Source of the DNA: Clostridiales bacterium UBA8153
Lineage (GTDB): Bacteria; Bacillota; Sulfobacillia; UBA8153
Assembly (NCBI GenBank): GCA_003449495.1
Contig: DMHJ01000091.1
Coordinates: 786-9,013 of the forward strand
Reading direction: 5' to 3'
DNA length: 8,228 nt
Translations under genes and position numbers: made by a program
In this document: positions 1-4,933 of the stretch, in pieces
How positions within the stretch are numbered: position 1 is the first letter of the stretch
How the letters are laid out: every line of letters starts with the position of its first letter
The notes under the pieces: generated by a model
The model's database searches: none
Told to the model about the DNA's origin: nothing
The model's input: only the letters and a program-made list of their open reading frames with translations

Positions 1-2
1 TG

Positions 3-203
3 GCCCAGTACCTCCGCACCTTCGACCGGGTCTTGATGCTGAGGTACTACCGGCTTCCCAAGAACGCCTGCTGCCGGGTCAACGGACACAGCCTACACCT
101 GATCGACGAGCACTTGGCGCAGGCAGACATGCACTTCGCAACGAAGGAGGCATCCACCGGCTATCTCGCGAAGCAGGGAGTCGAACGGGAGGCGGTTGCG
201 TAG
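3..203 (+). CDS. 3' end of a DUF1670-like protein (5' part outside window)
   Basis: The frame opens at the window edge and encodes the last 66 residues of a protein before TAG at 201-203. The piece begins AQYLRTFDRVLMLRYYRLP and continues through a VNGHSLHLIDEHLAQAD segment. An 'xxYLRxFDRVLxL...GHSxxLIxEHL' pattern resembles the C-terminal helix-turn-helix-like half of DUF1670 proteins as I remember them. These are proteins of unknown function, common in Clostridia and often near mobile or accessory DNA. The assignment rests on pattern memory of the family and not on a search. The C-terminus looks natural, so only the 5' part is missing. No function is claimed. The next gene remnant is in another frame and is separated by a short stretch with no signals. 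Confidence 0.55.
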   Translation, partial: AQYLRTFDRVLMLRYYRLPKNACCRVNGHSLHLIDEHLAQADMHFATKEASTGYLAKQGVEREAVA

Positions 204-267
204 CTCATCTAGCGGTAAACCACAATTCGCCGTGCTTTTGGTCAATTGCACTTTGACTACTGGTTAG

Positions 268-450
268 CGGGCTATCCGCAAGAAGGAGAAATGCGGGTCT
301 GCGGCGGCGTGCAACGGAAATCTGACAGGTAAGTATGACGACGATACAGAACTTGATATTGGTGGCGATAATACCTATCCCGGGAAGTGGAATCGGCTAC
401 TCGACTTTGTTGGAGTGAAATTTGGGGAAAGCGAGGCAGATGACGAATGA
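268..450 (+). pseudogene. C-terminal remnant of an unidentified acidic protein
   Basis: After an in-frame TAG at 265-267 the frame stays open to TGA at 448-450. It has no ATG, GTG or TTG start. From about 328 it reads GKYDDDTELDIGGDNTYPG, then a W-N-R-L-L-D-F segment and an acidic tail ending in DDE. The composition is protein-like. The stop overlaps the start of the next gene (ATGA at 447-450), the usual arrangement of translationally coupled genes. I read it as the surviving 3' end of a gene that once headed the J-protein/HIRAN operon, with its 5' part lost between 204 and about 270. I do not recognise the protein. It could also be a chance open frame, but the ATGA overlap argues against that. 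Confidence 0.4.
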
Positions 451-1259
451 GCGGCATCCCTGATAACATTATCATCATCCACCCCGATTTCGAGAAGCTG
501 AAAACCGAGGTCGAGAAATTACGCGCGGAGCTTTCCGTGATTGTTCTTGAAAGGGATGACCTGCTGTACCAAGAATGCAAAAATATCGAAATGGCATATA
601 TGCTCTCGGTCGGCGCGCTTGAATATAAGGCTTATGAGATTGAGTGTGCTGTATTGCGCTTAAAGCGAAAAGCCGAATTGATACAGGCGAAGAAGAACCG
701 GCAAGAGAAAGTCATCCTCTCCCAAATCGAAGCGATTCTTGACGCTGAGTTTACAGAATATAAGGCAAAGCTGGATGAGCAGATCAACAAGATGAATGAG
801 GCTCTCGAACGGAGCAGAGGAGAAATACTGTCCGAGGCGGAGTCTCGTGAACTCAAAAAACTGTATCGCGCCATTGTTAAGGCACTTCATCCTGATGTGC
901 GCCCTGACTTGAGTAGCGAGAAGCTCAGGCTGTTCCATAATGCGGTCGTAGCTTATGAACATGGTGACCTTGAAGGATTGCGGATTATCAGCGCGATGGT
1001 TGCAGAGCCAACTGTGCCAGATGAGAAGTCGGAAGGGCTTGCGTTCCTGATTAAGGAAAGGGAGCGACTTGCAGGACTGCTTCAAAGCGTAAAGAGCCGA
1101 ATTGTTCAAATCAAATCGGAGTACCCTTACACGATGAAATCTATCGTGCAAAGCCCGGAAAAAATCGAGGCGCGGAAATCCGAACTCGGAGAGCAGATTA
1201 AGTCACTGAATGAAATCATGTCTGCATACAGCCAGCGGCTTGAGGAAATGTTGAGGTGA
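447..1259 (+). CDS. Coiled-coil protein with a J-domain-like HPD segment
   Basis: The product has 270 residues. Residues 15-125 are rich in E, K, L and R and look like long coiled-coil helices. Residues 136-180 resemble helices II and III of a J domain: an L-Y-R-A-I-V-K-A-L helix, the HPD signature at 148-150, then an R-L-F-H-N-A-V-V-A-Y helix. A second charged helical region fills 195-270. J domains stimulate Hsp70 ATPase through HPD, so a co-chaperone or Hsp70-recruiting role is the natural inference, though the partner is unknown. No signal peptide or membrane segment is seen, so it is probably cytosolic. The start is supported by GAGG at 433-436 and by overlap with the preceding stop. The HIRAN gene starts 4 nt after its stop, so the two are probably one operon. 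Base composition looks lower in G+C than the dnaX side, suggesting transfer. Another HPD at 12-14 lies outside any J-like fold and is probably chance. Confidence 0.8.
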   Translation: MSGIPDNIIIIHPDFEKLKTEVEKLRAELSVIVLERDDLLYQECKNIEMAYMLSVGALEYKAYEIECAVLRLKRKAELIQAKKNRQEKVILSQIEAILDAEFTEYKAKLDEQINKMNEALERSRGEILSEAESRELKKLYRAIVKALHPDVRPDLSSEKLRLFHNAVVAYEHGDLEGLRIISAMVAEPTVPDEKSEGLAFLIKERERLAGLLQSVKSRIVQIKSEYPYTMKSIVQSPEKIEARKSELGEQIKSLNEIMSAYSQRLEEMLR

Positions 1260-1263
1260 GAGC

Positions 1264-1662
1264 ATGGGAGAGCTGATAAAGGACGGCGGTGGCGGGCTTG
1301 TCAGTTTGCTCCACGGCAGAGGCGGCAAACTGATGGTGCCAAAACCATTTGCGAGGGACGTTTTCCTGTTTGACACATACGTTGCCGGAACAGGTTATGT
1401 TGCGGGCATTGAAGAACTGGAACCTCATTTGAACATTGACGATAAACTCGATTTTTTTCGTGAACCTAATAACCCTCACGATGCAAAGGCGATTGTCATC
1501 AAGAACGTAGACGGCGCAAAAATCGGTTATGTGCCAAAGGCTGATAACGTGATTTTTTCAAGGCTGATGGACGCAGGCAAGTTGCTCTTTGCCCGAATCA
1601 GCAAGAAGGAAATGCGGGGCAACTGGCTGAAGATTGATATAAAAGTATTCTTGCATGAATAG
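1264..1662 (+). CDS. Stand-alone HIRAN-domain protein
   Basis: The product has 132 residues. Residues 33-130 match the HIRAN domain: a T-Y-V-A-G-T-G-Y-V-A-G strand, a REPNNPHDAKAI segment at 66-77, IGYVP at 87-91 and LMDAGK at 101-106. HIRAN domains in HLTF/Rad5 helicases bind 3' ends of single-stranded DNA. Small bacterial HIRAN proteins without a helicase are common in accessory regions, mostly of unknown role, and are suspected of sensing damaged or stalled DNA. The first 30 residues are glycine-rich and probably flexible. The start is set by GAGGTGAG at 1253-1260, just ahead of ATG. The preceding J-protein gene ends 4 nt upstream, so co-transcription and possibly a joint function are likely. 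Composition matches the J-protein gene and differs from the flanks, consistent with joint acquisition. Family call is firm; function is not known. Confidence 0.85.
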   Translation: MGELIKDGGGGLVSLLHGRGGKLMVPKPFARDVFLFDTYVAGTGYVAGIEELEPHLNIDDKLDFFREPNNPHDAKAIVIKNVDGAKIGYVPKADNVIFSRLMDAGKLLFARISKKEMRGNWLKIDIKVFLHE

Positions 1663-1962
1663 CTATACTATTAACGGTTTGGGGAACGAAGGTCGGTCCT
1701 ATATGGGGGCGTGCGCTTTGTTCCCGATCGAGGTCAGGCAATGCGCCTCGCATACAGGTAGCCCACCAAGGTGAAGAGGTGGCTTGGCCTGTGGAAATGA
1801 CCGAGTCTGACGGTTCCCAATGCCATACGCCCACCCCGAGAAGGTGTGCACATTGTATCAGTTTACATCAGATTACTGAGGAGTCGGCCATTAGAAGACG
1901 TTCCCCGCGGTCGTCCCAGCCAGCGATCCTCCGGGGTGCATGCGGCGACCGTCCTGACCGCG
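1663..1962 (+). other. 300-nt stretch without a recognisable gene
   Basis: No open frame here looks protein-like, and those present on both strands lack ribosome binding sites and family patterns. A weak GGGAAC...GTTCCC inverted pair lies just after the HIRAN stop but has no T-run, so it is not a convincing terminator. A TGATACAAT box, like an extended -10 element, reads leftward near 1850 but has no -35 partner and no gene behind it. The stretch marks the boundary between the A+T-richer accessory block and the G+C-rich core genes. Confidence 0.5.
1906..1962 (-). repeat. Inverted repeat directly after the OadG-like gene
   Basis: A perfect 7-nt inverted pair, CGCGGTC at 1906-1912 and GACCGCG at 1956-1962, begins at the base next to the stop of the OadG-like gene on the minus strand. 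A shorter CGGTCG/CGACCG pairing overlaps it. The loop is over 40 nt and no U-rich tail follows, so it is not a typical intrinsic terminator. It could be a 3'-end structure of the transcript, or chance in G+C-rich DNA. Confidence 0.25.
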
Positions 1963-2109
1963 CTAATGGTCCTTGGTTGCCGCATCCGCCTCATGTGGAA
2001 ACAGCACCAACAGGACCTTGGCCAGGAGCATGAAGAGACCAATGACGCTGAACATCACCGGCAGGCCGACGGCGGCGATGGTTAGAGCCTTTCCGACCGC
2101 TTCCGGCAT
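1963..2109 (-). CDS. Small OadG-like gamma subunit of a sodium-pump decarboxylase
   Basis: The frame encodes MPEAVGKALTIAAVGLPVMF, then a hydrophobic run S-V-I-G-L-F-M-L-L-A-K-V-L-L-V-L-F and a short charged tail ending in KDH, 48 residues in all. One membrane helix near the N-terminus, preceded by 'EAxGKALTIAAVG', is the layout of OadG/gamma subunits. These anchor and help assemble the beta subunit and carboxyltransferase parts of Na+-translocating decarboxylases. The gene follows oadB by 30 nt on the same strand. An in-frame ATG at 2118 would give 51 residues. I prefer 2109 because the GGGGGAG motif ends 9 nt before it, whereas it touches the 2118 start. Many family members are longer (80-110 aa), so this is a minimal form without the extended cytosolic tail. 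The family assignment is by layout and neighbour, with little sequence conservation to lean on. Confidence 0.7.
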   Translation of the reverse strand: MPEAVGKALTIAAVGLPVMFSVIGLFMLLAKVLLVLFPHEADAATKDH

Positions 2110-2139
2110 GAGTGCCATCTCCCCCTCTACCCGCTAGTA

Positions 2140-3270
2140 CTAGGAGCCAAGGATCGCCTTAGTGATGGCGATGACCACCACTCCCGCCACGATCGAGCAC
2201 AATTGCCCGGAAATGTTTACGGCCATAGCATGCATGAGCAGGTAGTTCTGCTTGTCCTCGGCGAAGGCCATCTTGGCCACCACCCGGCCGGCCATGGGGA
2301 AAGCGGAGATGCCGGCAGCTCCGACCATGGGGTTGATCTTCTGGCTGCGGACGGCGTTGAGCAGCTTCGCGATGATGATCCCGCCAGCCGTGGCGAATAT
2401 CATGGCGGCCAACCCCAGCGCCATCACTCCCAATGACTCCCAGGTGAGGAAATTCTCCGCCGTCATGGAACCGCCGATGGCCAAGCCCAGAAGCAGCGTA
2501 ACTACGTTGATCAGCTCGTTCTGCGCAGACTGACTCAGGCGGTCGGTGACTCCGCACTCCCGCAGGAAATTGCCTAGCATCAGAAACCCTACCAGCGGCG
2601 CGGCGACGGGCGCGATCAATCCAGCAACGGCGATCACGCATAGAGGGAACACCAGACGCGCCGAGCGAGATATCTCCGGGCCACCCTGGTATACCATGCG
2701 GATCCGGCGTTCGGCAGAAGTGGTCAGGGCTCGGATTATCGGAGGCATGATCAAGGGGGTGAGGGCCATATACGAGTACGCCGCCAGCGCCAGCGGAGCG
2801 AGGATCTCCGGGGCAAACAGGGAAGCTACATAGATGGTGGTGGGGCCGTCGGCAGTACCTAAGATGCCGATAGCCGCAGCTTGGGCAATGGGAAAGCCAA
2901 GCAGGGTGGAGGCGATGATGGTGCCGAAGATGCCGATCTGAGCAGAGGCTCCGAGGAGCATGACCTCGGGGTTGCGCAGAAGCGGACCGAAGTCACACAT
3001 GGCCCCGACCCCGACGAAAATGAGGATGGGGAAAAGCTCGGTAAGCACTCCGACTTGAAGCAAGGTGGTGAGGGGACCGCCTTCGCCGATGGCTCCCGAA
3101 AGGGGGATGTTCGCCATGAGCGTCCCGAAGCCTATGGGGATAAGTAATAGCGGTTCATAGTTTTTCTTGACGCCCAGGTAGATCAGGGTCGAACCTATCA
3201 GCCACATGACCAGATGCTGCCAACTCAGGGCGCTGATCCCCGCGACCAGATTCGTGAGAGTTGCGCTCAC
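2140..3270 (-). CDS. oadB: Na+-translocating decarboxylase beta subunit (OadB/GcdB/MmdB family)
   Basis: This 376-residue, very hydrophobic protein belongs to the beta subunits of oxaloacetate, methylmalonyl-CoA and glutaconyl-CoA decarboxylases. These couple decarboxylation of carboxybiotin to Na+ export across the membrane. Family blocks seen in order are FVGVGAMCDFGPLL (85-97), GTADGPTTIYVAS (138-150) with the conserved Asp at 141, SYMALTPLIMPP (166-177), MLGNFLRECGV (231-241), NELINVVTLLLGL (251-263) and INPMVGAAGISAFPMAGRV (312-330). About ten membrane segments are expected. Length is normal. The start is GTG, with GGAGAAGG immediately upstream and no better choice nearby. The C-terminal block reads LMHAMAVNISG where most members, from memory, have LMHAMGPNVAG, so it may be a divergent branch. 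Which acid is used cannot be told: no alpha or biotin-carrier gene is present. The OadG-like gene follows in the same operon. Confidence 0.93.
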   Translation of the reverse strand: MSATLTNLVAGISALSWQHLVMWLIGSTLIYLGVKKNYEPLLLIPIGFGTLMANIPLSGAIGEGGPLTTLLQVGVLTELFPILIFVGVGAMCDFGPLLRNPEVMLLGASAQIGIFGTIIASTLLGFPIAQAAAIGILGTADGPTTIYVASLFAPEILAPLALAAYSYMALTPLIMPPIIRALTTSAERRIRMVYQGGPEISRSARLVFPLCVIAVAGLIAPVAAPLVGFLMLGNFLRECGVTDRLSQSAQNELINVVTLLLGLAIGGSMTAENFLTWESLGVMALGLAAMIFATAGGIIIAKLLNAVRSQKINPMVGAAGISAFPMAGRVVAKMAFAEDKQNYLLMHAMAVNISGQLCSIVAGVVVIAITKAILGS

Positions 3271-3350
3271 CCTTCTCCGATTACCACCCTTCCCGGCGCA
3301 TAGGGCAGATCGACTCCCGCGTTGCCCGGGCCATCAAGGCACACTGCCCC

Positions 3351-3369
3351 ATTATACAACACCTGTCAA
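3351..3369 (-). promoter_or_regulatory. Possible oadB promoter and structured leader
   Basis: On the minus strand a perfect TATAAT lies at 3356-3351. A perfect TTGACA lies at 3369-3364, but only 7 nt upstream, too close to serve as its -35 box, and no good -35 is seen at 17 nt. The leader from about 3345 to the GTG at 3270 can form a GGGCAG/CTGCCC stem (3344-3349 with 3303-3308) enclosing the palindrome GCCCGGGC. The position is right for oadB, but the promoter is only half convincing. Confidence 0.4.
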
Positions 3370-3471
3370 CGGCGTGCACAGTCTTCTTGGCACCTTCCGG
3401 CGCGTTCCGGTCATAACCCTGCCCACCAGCAATGCACGGCGGCCGGTGTACCTGCCGCCGCCGGAGGCTGC

Positions 3472-3500
3472 TTGAAAAGTCATGCCCCATATGCTATCAT
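3472..3500 (+). promoter_or_regulatory. Sigma-A-type promoter of the tRNA/tadA/SRP unit
   Basis: TTGAAA at 3472-3477 and TATCAT at 3495-3500 are separated by exactly 17 nt. Each differs from consensus by one base. The tRNA-Arg(ACG) gene begins 15 nt after the -10 box, so the transcript leader would be very short. No other clear promoter is seen before the terminator at 4668, so this one probably serves the whole unit. Confidence 0.75.
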
Positions 3501-3515
3501 ACATCTGCACCGCGT

Positions 3516-3592
<77 letters not shown>

Positions 3593-3613
3593 CGTTATGT
3601 AGCAAGCTGCGGC

Positions 3614-3693
3614 GCGCCCGTAGCTCAGTTAGGACAGAGCGGGGGATTCCTAATCCCCGTCAGCCGGAGGTTCGAGTCCTCCCGGGCGCACCA
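3614..3693 (+). tRNA. tRNA-Arg(CCT)
   Basis: It has the same acceptor stem and D arm start as the preceding tRNA. The anticodon stem is GGGGA/TCCCC with loop TTCCTAA, giving anticodon CCT for AGG codons. The T stem is GGAGG/CCTCC and CCA is encoded. The variable region is 7 nt, slightly long for a class I tRNA. It lies 21 nt after tRNA-Arg(ACG), and the shared first 15 nt suggest an old duplication. Confidence 0.96.
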
Positions 3694-3733
3694 TACTCCT
3701 GACCCAGTGACCCCAGGGGGAGCCGGACTGCTT

Positions 3734-4207
3734 TTGCAGCATGAGCAAGGTATGGAACTGGCGCTGGCCGAAGCCCATAAGGCCTATGACCTCCGGGAAG
3801 TGCCGATCGGGGCCGTGATCGTTCTTAGCGACCGGGTGATAGGGCGGGGTCACAACCTGCGCGAAAGCTCGGGCGATCCCACGGCCCACGCGGAGATGCT
3901 GGCCATACAGCAAGCGGCCCGGAACCTCGGTACCTGGCGGCTGGATAACACCGTGATGTATGTAACGGTAGAGCCCTGTCCGATGTGCGCCGGCGCCCTG
4001 GTGCTGGCCAGGGTACGCCAGCTGGTGTTCGGTGCCCCGGATCCCAAAGCCGGGGCTTGTGGTTCCCTGATGAACATCGTGGAGGACCAGCGTCTCAACC
4101 ATAGGTTGGGCGTAGTCTCCGGGGTTATGGCGGAGGCTTGCGCCGCGCTATTACAGAGGTTCTTCCAAGAAATTCGAAAAGACCCGGAGGGGTGTCGGAG
4201 AGGTTGA
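3734..4207 (+). CDS. tadA: tRNA(Arg) adenosine-34 deaminase TadA
   Basis: TadA converts A34 of tRNA-Arg(ACG) to inosine so that one tRNA reads CGU, CGC and CGA. The zinc-deaminase motifs are complete: HAE within D-P-T-A-H-A-E-M-L and PCPMCAGA with the two zinc cysteines. The blocks EVPIGAV, GTWRLDNTVMYVTVEPC and DPKAGACGSLMN match bacterial TadA along its length. I chose the TTG at 3734 (157 aa) because AGGGGGAG lies at 3715-3722 and the start then matches Bacillus TadA, where about seven residues precede the M-x-x-A-L/I-x-E-A helix. A GTG at 3707 has no ribosome binding site and adds nine atypical residues. The ATG at 3752 would cut into the first helix region and is also poorly preceded. 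The stop lies inside the next tRNA gene, so the last codons, around CRRG, are also tRNA sequence. It is probably transcribed with the flanking RNAs. Confidence 0.93.
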   Translation: MQHEQGMELALAEAHKAYDLREVPIGAVIVLSDRVIGRGHNLRESSGDPTAHAEMLAIQQAARNLGTWRLDNTVMYVTVEPCPMCAGALVLARVRQLVFGAPDPKAGACGSLMNIVEDQRLNHRLGVVSGVMAEACAALLQRFFQEIRKDPEGCRRG

Positions 4208-4277
4208 ACGAGCCCGCCTCGAAAGCGGGTAGGCGGACAAACCTGCCTCGTGGGTTCAAATCCCACCCCCTCCGCCA
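4186..4277 (+). tRNA. tRNA-Ser(CGA), overlapping the end of tadA
   Basis: This is a class II tRNA with a long variable arm. Acceptor GGAGGGG pairs with CCCCTCC, the anticodon stem CCCGC/GCGGG carries loop CTCGAAA, so the anticodon is CGA (UCG codons). The T arm is GTGGG TTCAAAT CCCAC and CCA is encoded. Its first 22 nt (4186-4207) are also the last 7 codons and stop of tadA, so processing of the tRNA 5' end would cut the tadA message. Confidence 0.97.
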
Positions 4278-4294
4278 AGTTTGGTAGTTTGCCC

Positions 4295-4385
4295 GGAGGG
4301 ATGTCCGAGATGGCTGAAGGAGCACGCCTGGAGAGCGTGTAGATGGGTAACTGTCTCGTGGGTTCAAATCCCACTCCCTCCGCCA
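4295..4385 (+). tRNA. tRNA-Ser(GGA)
   Basis: This is a class II tRNA with acceptor GGAGGGA/TCCCTCC, anticodon stem CACGC/GCGTG and loop CTGGAGA, giving anticodon GGA for UCC and UCU. The T arm is identical to that of the preceding tRNA-Ser and CCA is encoded. It lies 17 nt after tRNA-Ser(CGA), and the SRP RNA begins about 6 nt after its CCA. Confidence 0.97.
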
Positions 4386-4391
4386 ACATAT

Positions 4392-4662
4392 TGGCCGTGC
4401 TAGACGGGGAGATAGCGGTGCCCTGTACCCGCAATCCGCTGTAGCGGGGTCGAATTCCGGTTCCCGGCTCCTCTCCTGTGGGGTCGGCCCGGCGTAAGTG
4501 GCGAAGATGGCCGGGTCCTACGCAACGAAAACCTGTGAACCCCGTCAGGTCCGGAAGGAAGCAGCGGTAAGCAGTGTTTTTCGTGGGCCGTAGGGAAGTC
4601 CGGCCAGAGCCAACTGCGCTGGTAACGTCCGGAGGAGAATGCCAAAAGCCGGTGCACGGTCA
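4392..4662 (+). ncRNA. ffs: Signal recognition particle RNA, long Gram-positive type
   Basis: The universal domain IV is present as GTCAGGTCCGGAAGGAAGCAGC-like sequence at 4544-4565, with the GGAA tetraloop at 4553-4556 and the asymmetric A-rich Ffh-binding loop. The 5' end TGGCCGTGC (4392-4400) pairs with GCACGGTCA (4654-4662), closing the molecule. The 5' part has the GGTGCCC and CCGCAATCC loops of the Alu domain found in Bacillus and Clostridia SRP RNA. Total length of about 271 nt agrees with the long Gram-positive form. It binds Ffh and directs membrane-protein ribosomes to FtsY. Ends are set by pairing and could be off by a few bases. Confidence 0.93.
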
Positions 4663-4667
4663 AGTTT

Positions 4668-4697
4668 GAGGAGTCCTCCCGGGCTCCTCTTCGTTCC
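4668..4697 (+). terminator. Hairpin terminator after the SRP RNA
   Basis: GAGGAGTCC (4668-4676) pairs with GGGCTCCTC (4681-4689) in a 9-bp stem with one G-T pair and a TCCC loop. The tail TTCGTTCC is only moderately U-rich. The position, 5 nt after the SRP RNA end, supports a terminator for the stable-RNA unit, perhaps incomplete, so some read-through into dnaX is possible. Confidence 0.65.
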
Positions 4698-4892
4698 GGT
4701 GTCGTTTGGCATGGCGGTTTGCCTTCAGTTGCCTGCTATGCTGGGTCCAGGGCCCGGCCCCGGGCAGCATCGCTTCCGGTGCCGGCAGGAGGAGACTGCG
4801 GGGGACTGCAGAATTCCCGAACCGGGTCCCGGCGGTCCGGGACAGGAGACGCCTACCGGGCGGGAAGGCGCCCCGGCCGTCGCTGCTGCCTA

Positions 4893-4920
4893 GACACCTG
4901 TGTGTCAAGTCTCGTAGACT
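4893..4920 (+). promoter_or_regulatory. Two small hairpins next to the dnaX ribosome binding site
   Basis: GACAC-CTGT-GTGTC (4893-4906) and AGTCT-CGT-AGACT (4908-4920) are two perfect 5-bp hairpins in tandem, ending at the base before the GGGAG ribosome binding site. The 235 nt between the SRP terminator and dnaX have no convincing promoter and no separate gene. The region is rich in GGGCC/GGCCC-type self-complementary tracts. Whether the hairpins affect dnaX translation is unknown. Confidence 0.3.
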
Positions 4921-4933
4921 GGGAGAAGAGGCC

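Noticed and set aside
660..1151. Minus-strand open frame of 163 codons opposite the J-protein gene
   Set aside because: It lies wholly opposite a gene with clear motifs, has no recognisable pattern and no operon context.
1598..1834. Minus-strand open frame of 78 codons after the HIRAN gene
   Set aside because: It has no ribosome binding site, overlaps the HIRAN gene end and shows an irregular composition typical of a chance frame.
3364..3369. TTGACA as the -35 box of the oadB promoter
   Set aside because: It is only 7 nt from the TATAAT, whereas 16-18 nt is required.
3650..4102. Minus-strand open frame ending in RPGGLEPPADGD
   Set aside because: The tail is the antisense translation of the tRNA-Arg(CCT) gene and the rest is the reverse of tadA.
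3850..4434. Minus-strand open frame of 194 codons containing the peptide AEGVGFEPTRQ twice
   Set aside because: This peptide is the antisense translation of tRNA-Ser genes and is a known annotation artefact. The frame runs across both tRNA-Ser genes and tadA in reverse.
4706..4933. 76-codon N-terminal extension of dnaX
   Set aside because: The frame is open by chance in G+C-rich DNA. DnaX conservation starts at 4934, where a ribosome binding site also lies.
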